Shown: positions 35,295-50,200 of the stretch, piece by piece | How the letters are laid out: every line of letters begins with the position of its first letter | Position numbering within the stretch: position 1 is the first letter of the stretch | Assembly: GCF_963676685.1 (NCBI RefSeq) | Contig: NC_092355.1 | Location: 78,211,176-78,275,175, forward strand | DNA: 64,000 nucleotides | Source of the DNA: Mytilus edulis | Lineage: Eukaryota > Mollusca > Bivalvia > Mytilida > Mytilidae | Direction: 5' to 3' | Program-made: the position numbers and the translations under genes | Notes under the pieces: model-generated | Seen by the model: the letters and a program-made list of their open reading frames with translations, nothing else | Told to the model about the DNA's origin: nothing | The model's database searches: none

Positions 35295-38200
35295 GTAAGA
35301 TTTAATTAATAGTCTCCTTGTCATTTGTAGTTTTGTTCCCCATTAGGCCAAACAAAAATATATGTGTGGTTCCAGTAACCCTGCCGTCCCTACTTTTTCG
35401 GCTTAAAAATAGCCTACTCTAAAGATTTTATTGTCATTTTTCATTAAGCACTGTTAAAGTCAGAATGTTGCTCCCATAGACTCAATGTAAAAAAAAACAT
35501 AAAATAAAAAAAAAACCCTGCCTACCTACCCTAACTTATTTTCAGATGTAACTGGAACCATACATACTTTTTTATTTGGCCTAAGTGTACAATTAGATAC
35601 AAGTATGTGATAACTTGAGATAAAAACTAGTAGAATTCTAAGTGAACTAACAAACTACTTATTCCAAAAACAAAAACAAATACAAAACTGGGACAAAGCA
35701 AGGTGAACTCAAAAACATTTCTACTCATTACACTGGTGACACAAACAGCATTTGAATCAGTATTCAGTAACTAAACAAAACAAACAAAAATGAAGTTTAA
35801 GAAATTTAGCTAATATGTTTCAAGTATGAATGTACATGATGTAGAAGGGGATGGGCAGCTTTTGAGGGAGGTGGGAAAGGGGGGGGGGAGATTTTTAAAG
35901 TGGGAGATAGTGTATTATTTATGTAGTACTTTCAGAATCCTTGTTTATTTGTAACTCTAAGTAGGTCTATAGAGTTATTTGAAAAAAAATATTGGGACAA
36001 TTTTTGTACATGAAAAAAAATAAAATACAGAAGTTATCTCCCCTTGCCATTGTTAAGTTCATGTGAGTTGAATAAGACTGACTGATGCAACACACTTTTT
36101 GTCTTGTTAGGTTACATTCTCATTGCCTTATTATATCCCACATCTACATTTATTCAGTCTACATACATTTATATATATGTATCTCTTTAAGTTAATAGAG
36201 AGATTTCCACTAGCTGATATGAAAAAGGATGAGAAAGTATCTAGGGGCAAAGTGAAGGAAACACAACTACATGTCTTTAAAAGGCAATTAAAGGACTTAG
36301 TAAATGAAAAACACAACTACATGTCTTAAAAAGGACAAAAGTAGGGGCAACTGAAGGACTAAGTGTAACACATGTCTTTAAAAGAACAAAGGTCAAAGTC
36401 CAAAAAATACTACTAGAAAGAAAAAATCAAGGATATGCCAAATCTAGTCCATGATTCTATAAAAAAAAATATTTTTGAAGGTTAACAATTTTGTCGAGGC
36501 TGCGACTTAAGTCGCAGAAAGCTCGACATAGGGATAGTGATTCGATGGCGGCTAACGTCTTAAAAGCTTCATGTTTTAGAAGGTTGAAGACCTGGATGCT
36601 TCATATTTTGTTACAGATGCCTCATGTTATGATGTTTCCGTCAGTCACATGTCCATATCCTTAACCTCATTTCCAATAAAAAAAAAATTTTTTGTAATGT
36701 TAAATTCTCTCTTATTATAAGTAATAGGATTACTATATTTGGTATGTGTGTACCTTGCAAGGTCTTCATGCCCGTTAGACAGTTTTCACTTGACCTCGAC
36801 CTCATTTCATGAATCAGTGAACAAGGTTAAGTTTTGGTGGTCAGGTCCATATCTCAGATACTATAAGCAATAGATCTAGTATATTCAGTGTATGGAAGGA
36901 CTGTAAAGTGTATATGTCCAACTGGCAGGTGTCATCTGACCTTGAACTCATTTTCATGGTTCAGTGGTTACAGTAAGGTTTTGTGTGTTGGTCTGTTTTT
37001 CTTATACTGTATGCAATTGGTCTACCATATTTGGTGTATGGAATGATTGTAAGGTGTACATGTCTAGCTGGCAGGTGTCATCTGACCATGACCACATTTT
37101 CATGGTTCAGTGGTCAAAGTTCAGTTTTTGAGTTTTGGTCTTTTTATTTAAAACTTTATGCAATATGTCAACTATATTTGTTGTATGGAAATATTTTATG
37201 ATGTATATGTCAATCCCACAGGTTTTATTTGACCTTGACCTCATTTTCACAGTTCATTGCTCAGTGTTAAGTTTTTGTGTTTTGGTCTGGTTTTCTTAAA
37301 CTATAACCAATAGGTCAACTATATCTGTTGTTTGGAAGAATTGTTTGCTGTACATGCCTTGACCTCATTTTCATGGTTCATTGGTCAATGTTTAGTTGTT
37401 ATTGGTTTATGTGACAGTTGTGATAAAGCTTTTTATTTAGGACTATCATCATAATATCAATGATAGTAAAGAAGGTGAGACATTTCAGTGTGTGCACTCT
37501 TGGTGTTTTTCTTGATAATATAAAATGCATAAATCCCAACAATTATATGTTATTAAAAGAATTCCTCTCTGTCTGTTATTTGAAGGAAGGAAACTACTGA
37601 TTTATGTAGTCATTGCTAAACAGAAGAAAACATAATTATTACCTAATTTAACAGTAAGGACATTCATTACAATCTATTTTTATTACGGTTTACTTACAGA
37701 AACTTACTACAGCTGCTGGGAATATATATATAGAAGCTTTAAAATTATGTCTACAGAATGGTGCAGACATTGATTATCAAGATTAAATGTAATTTCTATG
37801 TTATACTTACAGAAACTTCTTACAGCTGCTTTGAAGGGAGATATAGAAGCCTTTAAATTAAGCCTACAGAATGGTGCAGACATTAATTATCAAGATGTAA
37901 GTAAAATAGTAACATTCAAAACTACCTTATTTTAATAATTCATAGAAAAATCATTTGAAGATACAGCCTTTTATGGTACATGAACAAAAAAAGACACAGA
38001 AATACATGTAACTTAAAATTAAAGCACAGTGAAACAGTGAAAACTACAAGTAACTTCAAAATGTTGAATATTGTACATAAACACACGACAACAATTTACT
38101 TTAGAACTATAATAACAGAAGTATAAAAAATAAAAAACAAGTTGCTTCAGAACATAACAGATTGTACATAAGCAGTATAAAACAAACAAAGTTCTAAAAA

Positions 38201-41200
38201 TTACTTCAGAACAGAACAAATTGTACATAAGAAATATAAAACACACAACTATAAATTACTTCAGAACATAACAGATTGTACATTAGCGGTATAAAACACA
38301 TAACAAGTTACATCAGAACATAACAGATTGTACATAAGCAGTATAAAACACTCAACCACAGGTTACTTCAGAACATAACAGATTGTACATCAGCAGTATA
38401 AAATATACAACTGCAAGTTACCTTAGAACATAACAGATTGTACACAAGCAGTATAAAACACATAACAACAAGTTACTTCGGAACATAACAGATTGTACAC
38501 CAGCAGTATAAAACACACAACTACATGTTACTCCAGAACATAACAGATTGTACATTAGCAGTATAAAACACATAACTACAAGTTACTTCTGAAATAATAT
38601 AATAATATTTATCGCTATTTTGTGCATTTTTCCTTTGATATTTTTTGGTGATAATTTTCATACCATGCTACTCACTTGAGATGGAAATGTATTGCTAGAA
38701 ACTAAGGAACCACGTGGCGTTGCTAATGAAATTGACATGAAATTGACAACGTTGTCATAGGTAAAATAGCGATAAACAGATTATCATTGGTCATCTCAAC
38801 TCGATTGCTTTTCTTGCTTTCGCCGTGACTGGCTCAAGCGAGAAAATTAATCTTGTTGAGATAACCAACGATAATCTATAAATCTGTATGGAAACTGATA
38901 TCTATATCATTATACTGAATTCGATATTAAATCAAAATCTGTTTTTAATTTAACAGTTTTAATGAGAGAAAAAAAATGCATAAAGGTATTTTTTTTCTCT
39001 CGTTAATTGTTTTTGTTTGTTTTGAATTATAGTTGATAAAGTTCTTTACAAGACCATTTTTTACACCAAGGTTTAACAGCAGAAGTAAAACAAATATCAC
39101 ACATGTATGTTATTGCTTCACTTTGACCACATTCCTTAATATATACAAAATTATATTGTTAATTAGACAAGAATCATATAAAGTGGGGTCTCATTTTGTT
39201 TGTCTCCTTGTACTAAATCAGGAAATGTAACTATTTTTCATATTTCTTTGAAAAATTTACTTTTCAAAAAATTGATCATTATTCTGAATCATGTTAATCA
39301 GACAGATTTAATCATTATATTAACAAATACTTGTTAGAATTATATAAAGTGAGATGTCATTTTACTCAGAGAATTGTAATGAATCCATTGATATAAATAT
39401 TTTGTTCATTTCTTAAAAAAAAAAAAAATTAACATGACAGTTCTAATGGAAGTTTTGACATCTCACAAAAAAAACCAGTTGTTTATTTGTTGTTTATGTA
39501 CAATATAAATACAAGTGTGACTGGTCATTGTATTCAGTTTTGACCACTGACTCATGTGATATATATTTTGTTTATATTTATTACACAACATTGTCCAGTT
39601 TATCAGACAAGTTTTGATGTCAGTTGTATTATTCCAGGGTAAAGGATGGACAGCATTAATGGAGGCTGCCAGTGGAGGACGCCTTGAGATCTGTCGTCTT
39701 CTCATTGATAGAGGATGTAAGATCGACATCACAGATGTATGTTATCTACTTAGTCTGATCACATTACTATTAATCTACACTAAAACATGTTGTTAATTAG
39801 ACAGTTTTAATAAACAAATATTTGTAATAATCATATAAAGTGGGGTCTCATTTTGTTTGTTTTGTTCTACTGAATCCATTGATATAATTATTTTACACAT
39901 TTCATGTTTCTTAAAAAAGATATTTTATTAAAATGAATAATTATACTGAATCTACACTAAACCCTGTTGTTAATTAGACAGTTTTAATGAACAAATATGT
40001 GTAAGAATCATATAAAGTGGGGTCTCATTTTACTTGTTTTGTTCTACTGAATCCATTGATATAATTATTTTACACATTTCTTGAAAAAAATATTTTTTTA
40101 AGATATCAGGTTTAATGGAAGTTTTGACATTTCACAACAAAGCATGTTTATTTATTGTTTATATACAATATAAATACAAGTGTGACTGGTCATTGTATTC
40201 AGTTTTGACCACTGATTCATGTGATATATATTTTGTTTATATTTATTACACAACATTGTCCAGTTTATCAGACAAGTTTTGATGTCAGTTGTATTATTCC
40301 AGGGTAGAGGAATGACAGCATTAATGATTGCTGCCAGTAGAGGACGCCTGGAGATCTGTAGATTCCTCATTGATAGAGGATGTAAGATCGACATCACAAC
40401 AGTATGTTATCTACTTAGTCTGATCACATTACTATTAATCTACACTAAATCATGTTGTTAATTAGACAAGTTTAATGAACAAATATTTGTAATAATTATA
40501 TAAAGTGGGGTCTCATTTTACTTGTATTATTGTTCTGAATCAGAAAATATTACTCCTTTTCATGTTTCTTGAAAAAAATATTTTATTAAAATGTTTATTA
40601 TACTGAGTCTACACTAATTCCTGTTGTTAATTAGACAGTTTTAATGAACAAATATTTGTAATAAACATATAAAGTGGGGTCTCATTTTGTTTGTTTTGTT
40701 CTACTGAATCCATTGATATAATTATTTTACACATTTCTTGAAAAAAATATTTTTTTAAGATATCAGGTTTTATGGAAGTTTTGACATTTCACAACAAAAC
40801 ATGTTTATTTATTTTTAATGTAGAATATAAATACAAGTGTGGCTGGTCATTTTATTCAGTTTTGACCACTGATTCATGTGATATATATTTTGTTTATATT
40901 TATTACACAACAATGTCCAGTTTATCAGACAAGTTTTGATGTCAGTTGTAGGATATGTTGTATATTATTGATATTGATAACAAAGTATTGTACATAATAG
41001 TTACATGTTATTTGGTTATATTACAGAGCAGTGGATTCACAGCTTTACATTGGGCTGCTGTGAATGGACATCTACAGACCACAAGATGTCTGGTAGAAAG
41101 AGGTGCAAGTCCCTTGGTTACAACACTTACGGTAATATTTTATAGTATATGCCCAGTGTTTAACTATTAAGTAATGAATCACTAAAATGATGTACGAGAT

Positions 41201-44200
41201 ATGGTTGGATTCTATTTAAAGGCTATAGTTAAAAGTCATATGATTATTTAAATTAAACTTAAAATATGAAAAAGTTTTATAGACTTGAATGGCTAAATTT
41301 TACTATAAAACACATAGACTATCATACTGGCTGTAATTAAAGTCAGTGTAAACAAACAAATTGTTAAAAACACGTTCTCATCTAAAATTAGAAATTCTCA
41401 TTAACGGTAATTTGTCATACTTCGTACTCAAATAGGTCGAATTATTGCTCATAAGACAATCTTATGCAAGAAAGAGAAAAATAAAGGAAAAAACACATTT
41501 TTCTTTTATCAAGCACTTGGAAATCGTGAATCTGGCATATTTAACACCTGGTGTATGCTAAACTGAATTGTAATAAATTAACTTGCATTTCTCAGGCCTG
41601 TATGCTAGCATACGTACCTGGTGTATGCTAATGTCTACATTTAATTAATACATTGCATTTCTCAGGTATGTATGCTAGCATACGCACCTGGTGTATGCAG
41701 AACAGCAAATATTGAATCAGATGTTGTATTTCACAGGTCTGTATGATAGCATACGAACCTGGGTGTTCAAAAAAATCCTTTGCGTCAGTATAGTTGTGGT
41801 TTTACTTTATTGCCGATTTCGAGTTTTAAAAAAAACTAAAAGCCTACCACTGACCTCTTTATTTTCTCCCGTTCACGTTGGTAAACAGAAAAGCGTTAAT
41901 TTGCAAGGCAAACCGGTAAAGCGTTCACTGTTGTAAATCTATAAATGAAAACCAATTCTAAAGTTCCATGACTATGATCGCTTTATTGACCTGACAGTTA
42001 TCTGTTTTGTTTGCAAATTAAAATTACGGAAAATGAGGCGATCATAATTTGTACAAGGTTCGAAGTTGTTGACAAAAATTTATATGACGTCAGGGACCTT
42101 CTGACGTAAGGCGGAGGGATATAGACGGATAGCCTTGACTTACACAAGTTACTTTACCAGTACACTTAATTAAAATAATAGCAATTGATTACAAAACAAC
42201 CTGTTTTGTTTATACTTGGTATTGGTAATTATTAAAAAGTCAAAGAAAAAGGACTATTTATCTGCGGAGTCACGCACTCCATCTAGATGACGTCATTTAT
42301 AAATGTATACAATTTGAATGATCAATGAAGGAGTTCCCCTCACGGAGAAGAAAATGGACAAAAATACGCTCTATTATCTTGATTTGAATAAACCAGAAGC
42401 AAACCAGAATGTCGGATGTATTTATGGTACGTAAACCTAGCTGTTTTTGTACATTTTTCACTATTTCCCTCTTTTTTGGAGGTCGGCTTGAATATGTAGT
42501 ACGTACAGTCCGTACACATACAAGAGGTAGAATCTGAGGGGGTGCTATGCCAGTGCTTTGTGGAAAAACTTTAGTTGATTTATTGAGGGAAACAGTACTG
42601 AAGCGTCCATCTCTAAAGAAGTCATGCAGTGCCCTCCCTATCTCATCCCCCTTATGAAACTTCTGGATATTCATGCCTTATTCTTACAAATTTTAGGGAA
42701 ACAACTGTCCCAGGTAAAAAAAAAGGGGGAAGCTGAGCGCTCACATGTTAAAACCGGCCACACTATAGTAGTCTTTATATGCCTGACTATTGAAGTTTTC
42801 ATTGGTTCATATTTTTCCGGGTTTTCTTTTTCGTAAATTGTTTTGCTATACATTAACATTTCTTATTTTTCATGTTGGGTCCCATAGGCGGATACAAAGG
42901 GTACCTGACCCCACCCCCCTCCCCCCGCTTTTGTGGGAATCATTTGGTTGATTATATAGGAATTACTGAACCTTGGCTGGAACCCCCTCCCCCTTTATGA
43001 AAATATCTTAATCCGCCACTAGACTGTTTAAATCAATACTGTAACAGGGTAATTTATGACCATCTTTTTTTAAGATACTTCAGATACTTTATTTCACTAA
43101 TAGTTGTGATAAGGCCCCCTTAATGTTACAACAATAGCACTAAGATTCATCCCTGTATTGTTAATGACCAATAAAACAAGGAGATTTCATTGGCAAACTT
43201 TTTATAAATCTACATATTATTACGTGTTAGTTACAATTTTAATAGCTGACTACTAGCATGTATACAATGAAAAAGAAAACGTAGCTTTGACCGTCTTTTG
43301 TTTAGCTTTTTAGTTTTTTTTAGAAAAGATGTAATTCAAACAAATTATACATAAATTTATTGCAAAAGGATTAGAACAGCACATTTCAAGAGTGTTCAAA
43401 TTGGAAATATGAATGTTACTAAGGAAATGACATATTTTTAAAATCAGTAATTGTGATATAAATGTAACGCTAAACGGGTCTTTGTTCTGTGTATTTTTGA
43501 CAGTCATTACTTTGGATATATATCTGGGATCTAATCCTTCTTGCCCGTTTACATAAGGAAATAGCTATTAAATATTTCACCATATATGTATATATAGGCT
43601 CACTTCAGTCTATATACTAGTAACGAAGTCTGTTTAATGTTCACATGTTTAATCATATAAAAGTACATGTATATATGATATATTTAAAAGGTTCACAACC
43701 CAGGTTCACAGTTATAAATTCCAATACAAAACGTTACTTAGTTCCAACTCTATAAAACAACATGTTACTTCATTACAATCTATATCGCAACTTAATTGTT
43801 ACTTCAAGCTACTACACCAATATAAGTGATCAATACAAAAAGTTTCTTACAAAATCGTGCTATGAACCGCTGTCCTTAAAGCTAAATTAGATTAAACCTT
43901 GCTTTGATAAACGTCCAAATGTTATTACATTTCTACTGTGCAACTCATGTACCGTACAAACTGTCACATTTAATAATCAAGATGCAAGATCATTCAACAA
44001 ATTAAGTATAATTGACCATCAAATCTTTGATGTAGTTGACCACGCCACATCAATGTTAAATTTGTGAAGTGTAAAATATTTACTCGCATATATATATGTA
44101 TATAATATGTAGTTTCCATTTCTCGTTTCAGCATTTTTCAAACATTGGCTATACCTTTCATGTAACTATTTATGTGTTGCTTATGAATTTAATTGTAACA

Positions 44201-47200
44201 CTTCTTAGTGACCATACCTGTCAACTGACCCGTATTTTGCGGGTGTGACCCGAGATTTTCACAATTCTGAGGGATCACCCGGGACACCCGCCGGGTCACT
44301 GAATAACCCGGGAATTCCGAAAGTGACCCGTTTTCACCTGGATTTCTAACCCTAGAGAATGATTTTATAAGTGATTCTCTTTGAAATACCGGCAAATTCG
44401 TAATTCTTTCATCAACAGAAGTTCAGCCAACTGTGTAGACTGTCAAATTAAGTAACTCATCAAGTGCATGGCTTCACTTGACAGCTTTGGTGTCAAACAC
44501 ACTGTTAATTAACACCAATTACCTTAGCTTTAGGTCGTAAATAAATTTCACTGTCGTCACGTTTTACAAAAAATTTTCAACTGAGTTACTTCCCCTTTTT
44601 TGTCACCATTCAAAATTGTTCCTTATATTTACGTTTTTTGGGGTAAAAAATATAAAATCTACTACAAATAGAATTTAAATACATATTGAAATATAACTTT
44701 TCATTCAATTCATACCTTAATACAATTATAAAAAAAAAGTTTAAAATTATTTTTTTCATCTATACTTCTTTTAAATGTTTAACTTTTTTTTCACTATACT
44801 CTAATTATGAAGGATAATGGGAACAGCTGATGAGCAAAGACTAAATAGCCAGTCACAACTTTCTAAAAATATGAGGGTGAAATACTATACATATCAGGGG
44901 CGGATGCAGGAATTTTCGAAAGGGGGGGTGCTAACCCAGGGCAAAGGGGGGGTGCAGGGGGTGCAAAACATATGTCCCGATACAAATGCATTGATCGGCA
45001 AAAATAAAGGGGGGGTGCGCACCCCCGGAACCCCCCCCTGGATCCGCCACTGCATATAGAAAATGTAGAAATGTCAATAATTACATTAACCAAAAGAAGA
45101 GGAGAAAGTGTCACAAAGTTATCAAAAGCTTTTCAAAGTGCAATGAAATAATGATTAATAAGGTGAACATGTTTTGGAAACTTTTATTTAAATTATAAAA
45201 AAAATGTCCCCTAATTACTGAAATTCAGCTCGAAAAAGTTTGTACGCGCTATGACCTGAGATTTCATTCTTCAATGCAGGTCATGACCTGCATTTTCATC
45301 GTCACAGGTTGACAGGTATGAGTGACTGGAGAGGTTAAACCAATGCCTTCCTAGAAAACTATGACACCAATGAACAACACCAGTCTTTTTGCTGTTCCTG
45401 CTAATAATGTATGCATGGCTTCACAAGAAAAGGCATCAATTCTTTGGCTTTCCTGGTTGAAGGATTTGTTTTTACAACTCCAGTGTATACACAATTGTTA
45501 CCATAGTATATAGTTGGTTGACCGTTATGGAATAACCGTTTCACAGATGATATCGGATATGTTTCTCACGTCATAACTACAATCCCCTTCCCTTTTCATG
45601 AATTTGACTTACTGTAAAAAGCTAGTTATCGGGTTTGTAAAAACATGAGCAACCCGACGGTGCCACTGTTGGACATGTGGAGCAGTATCTGCTTACCCTT
45701 CTAGAGCACCTGAGATAATAGTTTTTGGTTAGGATTCGTTTTGCTCAGACTTTGTTTGTTTTTCTATGCTGTTTTTTGTGTACTTTAATTTGTATATTTC
45801 ATGTCATGGTGTTGTCAGTTTATTTTCGATTTATGAGTTCGACTGTTCCTCTGGTATCTTTCGCCCCTCTTGCAGTCTATAACTTTGAGAATGATGAAAA
45901 ATGATAGTTTTGCAATTCAAAATATGAATACAATATAAGGCTGGTTAGAATGCAAACCATTCAGCTTGCTTAATATCTAATAAGTGCCACCAAATATGCA
46001 GACATTTAAGACTGGGGGCAAACCATACACAATAACACAAGCTTACTGAACACCAGCTTGGTTTGACAATACTAGAATGTATGTAAAACTGCAATTCAAT
46101 AAAACATAGATTGGTATACAAGCAACTAAAGCTTGTATGTTTCCATGCAAGAAAAAAAAAAAATTTTTTCACCGTACACCAGTGTTGTATGCAAGAATAA
46201 CGTGAACTGAAAATGTCAAACAAATATGCAAACTTTTATGTTCCAATGGGTATAGGATTATATGTTGTTATGCCGACAATCAAACTCATGAAATCCATTG
46301 TTTTACAAGGGTTTATTGAAAAGCGGGTTGGTATACGAGAATAAACCCCTGAGTGTTGCAGTTAAGAATTAAGAGCTTTCTTTCAAATTCAAATTCAAAT
46401 GAAGTCGAAGGCTATACATAAGTAATTCCTTACATCCATGGAATTCGACCTTTTCATTTCACTATCATACACATCTCCTTATTTCTAAGGGAGGTATGCA
46501 AACATAAGTAATAATAAATGTTACTACTCAGAAAATACTTAGCATTCAGGCATACAGTCTTGCCAATACAATCCAAAATAAAATTTTAGAATCCATGCAG
46601 GCAAACATTATAAAAAAATCGGTTTACATATCCCAGGTTCGTATACAGGCATACAGACCTTAACTATACCAAAAAAAAAATATATATAAGGTTCTAAATA
46701 CACCAGATTTGTATGCAGGAATACAGACCTGACACATACTTATATACGCAGAAAGTGAGAGTTTAACATACACCCGGTCGGTATGCTAGCATACAGACCT
46801 GACAAATACTAGTATATATGCATAGAGTGAGAGTTTAACATACACCAGGTCGGTATGCTAGCATACAGACCTGACAAATACTAGTATATATGCATAGAGT
46901 GAGAGTTTAACATACACCAGGTCGGTATGCTAGCATACAGACCTGACAAATACTAGGATGTGCATAGAGTGAGAGTTTAGCATTAACCAGGTCGGTATGC
47001 TAGCATACAGACCTGACAAATACTAGGATGTGCATAGAGTGAGAGTTTAGCATTAACCAGGTCGGTATGCTAGCATACAAACCTGAAAAATGCTAGTATA
47101 TGCATAGAGTGAGAATTAAGCATTAACCAGGTCGGTATGCTAGCATACAAACCTGAAAAATACTAGTATATGCATAGAGTGAGAGTTTAGCATTAACCAG

Positions 47201-50200
47201 GTCGGTATGCTAGCATACAAACCTGAAAAATGCTAGTATATGCATAGAGTGAGAATTAAGCATTAACCAGGTCGGTATGCTAGCATACAAACCTGAAAAA
47301 TACTAGTATATGCATAGAGTGAGAATTAAGCATTAACCAGGTCGGTATGCTAGCATACAAACCTGAAAAATACTAGTATATGCATAGAGTGAGAGTTTAA
47401 CATACACCAGGTCGGTATGCTAGCATACAGACCTGACAAATACTAGGATGTGCATAGAGTGAGAGTTTAGCATTAACCAGGTCGGTATGCTAGTATGCAG
47501 ACCTGAAAAATACTTGTATATGCATACAGTGAGGTTTTAGCATACACCAGGGTTGTATGCAGGCATACAGACCTGACAAATACAAGTAAGAGAAAAAAGA
47601 CTTAATTTAGCATTCTTTTCATTGAAACATCTGAAATAAAGATGGGTAAATGCTATGTTATGTATATATTTCAAAAATGACATAAAAGTATAACAAAAAT
47701 GCAGAATGAGTATCTTTTTAGGGTTTATTTACTTGAACTATTTCCTTGGTGTTAAAAAAATTCATTCTAGCATCCTATGAAAAAGGTTTATGATAAAATA
47801 ATGAAATTTTGGTTCGCATTTACAAAGAAAGATCACAAATCTTGCCAAAAGATGACAAACAAATATCATTAATGCTATACAGTGAGTTTTTAACGCGAAA
47901 TATATCAATAATCACAAATGTTGTAGCCTTCTCACACAAAAATAAGTTAAGTGGCATATGAGAATTTCTAATTTTAGATGAGAACGTGTTTAAACAAAAC
48001 TTACACCAATCCGTTGTCATGACAATTATAACAAAGACTAATTACTAGACAATATTTGTATGTTCAATAACGGGGAAATAAAAATTGTTTAATAATTCTA
48101 TATTGTGTTGGCACTTTGAAAATAATTTGAAAGAGATGATCCTATAAACACTATAATTTTTTTTCTTCAAATTTCTGTATTTAAATTGTGTAGTGGCAGA
48201 GATACCTATCATCTTTTTCATAATTTATTTATTTCCTTATTTTAACAATATCAGTGATAACTCTAAAAACTATAAAATGCTGTAAAATAACAATATAAAG
48301 ATATAGGAGGGTAGAAATAGGGTATACAAATAGAGGAGGGTGTGGATGGGGTATACACATATGGGAGGGTGGATAATTTGAAAGAGATGATCCTATGGAG
48401 ACTGCAATATTTTTCAAGCTGTCTAGTGGCGGAGATAAATGTCATCTTTGTCATAATTTATTTATTTCCTTACAAGATTGATCGTTTATATAAATATACA
48501 GTGTTAATTTCCATTGTTTAACCCAAGCGTACATTTTAGATAAATAATTTGAATGAAAACTACGGTTTCTAATTTGTGCATTGGGATTAAAAATTCGATA
48601 TGTATCATTACTTTCTTTAGTTTACAACTCTGTCTTGTATTGTTCTGGTCGTACTAATTCAAATATTCAATTTCATGACTGTAGCATGTGTTTCCATAAG
48701 TTTACCATAGTACTATCATATGGTTGGGTTAAAAATTAATGGTAAACCCTAGATTTTAGTGTTTGAATGTCTAAACTTACTGTTTTCATTTATTGACATA
48801 ACTGCACGACTCGATTCTCAATTAACAGTGGTAAGATAATCGTTGCAAAGAATCATGCTCAAACTTAAGTGAAAGACGAGTTTAACTTTGCATTGTTGCG
48901 AGAGTTTATATTCTTTGTTGAAGGCAATTGTAGTGACCTGCAATACAAGTACCATTCAATTGAGTTTAGTAATATGTCTTCTGTTTCTGTCTTTGCCCTA
49001 GGTTTTCTATATTTTGCATGTGTAGTGCATCATGACATAAGACATTGCTACGTGTACCATAATGAGCTTTCGTGCAGGACTGCTGTGTGTATATTTTACA
49101 TGGAACTCTTGATCAGACTTTGACTTTTTGACTCCTGACCTACATGTATGCACGTTGGGTGTGTCATCATGTTGCAGTGTGTTTCTCGGTATATTACCTT
49201 GACCTCAAAATATAGTTTTCAATTGACCTTGCTTTTGAATATGTGGCATGTAGATGTGTTGTCATAAGATGATGAGTCTATTGGCACGAGAAACTTCATG
49301 AGAGCTTGACCTTTGCCCTCAATGTAAAACTTGTATATTTTGTTTGAATTAAATGGAGATTTAACTGTATGATTGGCACTCGTATTACATCTTCTTATAT
49401 ATATATTAGATATATAGATATATTGATAGTTTTGTGTACCACGATGACCCTATTCTCAAAATCCGCTTTGTATTGGTTTTTTTGGCAAGGATCTCTTGAC
49501 CAGACTATGACTTTTTGACTCTTGACCTTTGCATATTGGGTGAGTCTCTTGGTATGATTACTTTGACGTGAAGTCAGGAGTCTCTGGTTTTTGTTAGTCT
49601 TGTATGTTTTTAATTGTAAGTTAATTTTTATGATTTGGAGTTTGAACTGGTACACATATTGTTATGGGCCATCTGAAGCCTTCTTCTGGGCGAGGGATTT
49701 TCTCGCTTTGTTGAAGACCCATTAGTGGCCTTTGTCTGCTTTCTGCTATTTTGACATGGTTACTGTCTCTTTTACAGCTTCCACATTTCCATTCTCTATT
49801 TCTTAAAAGAATGTTTGGTTCAGATGAAACTAAATCCTTTAATTAGGGCCCCACCTTTAGGCGGGTCACCCTATAGTGATCAGTCTGTCCGTCCGACCGT
49901 CCGATGATTATGATTTCATACTTTATACTTTACATGTTTATTAACCACCACCAGAGGGCGTGTCATGATGTATGTACAACTTCACCGGACCTATTGTGCA
50001 ATAGCAAGAAATCTTCAATTGCACAATATTGTGCAATGACAAGTATTTTCAATTGCACAGTATTGCGCAATGGCAAGAAATATCCAATTGCACAATATTA
50101 TGCAATAGCAAGAAATTTTCAATATTCTTTGAAAATTTGAGTTATCTTTCTTTGTCCAGAATAGTAGTTGAATCAACTTAAATCATTGTTTTATACAATA

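Larger units (their letters stand above)
39440..40955 (+). repeat. Tandem exon-plus-intron duplication in the Roco gene
   Basis: A segment containing GTTTTGACATTTCACAACAA, AATACAAGTGTGACTGGTCA and CAGACAAGTTTTGATGTCAG occurs three times (about 39453-39637, 40118-40302 and 40771-40950). The first two run into ankyrin exons; the third stops without one. The downstream intron also carries about five copies of a 165-170 bp unit with AAGTGGGGTCTCATTTT (for example near 39180, 39840, 40015, 40505 and 40672). Confidence 0.9.

Noticed and set aside
44817..45114. Gly/Pro-rich frames on both strands
   Set aside because: They come from the G-rich interior of the nested MITE.
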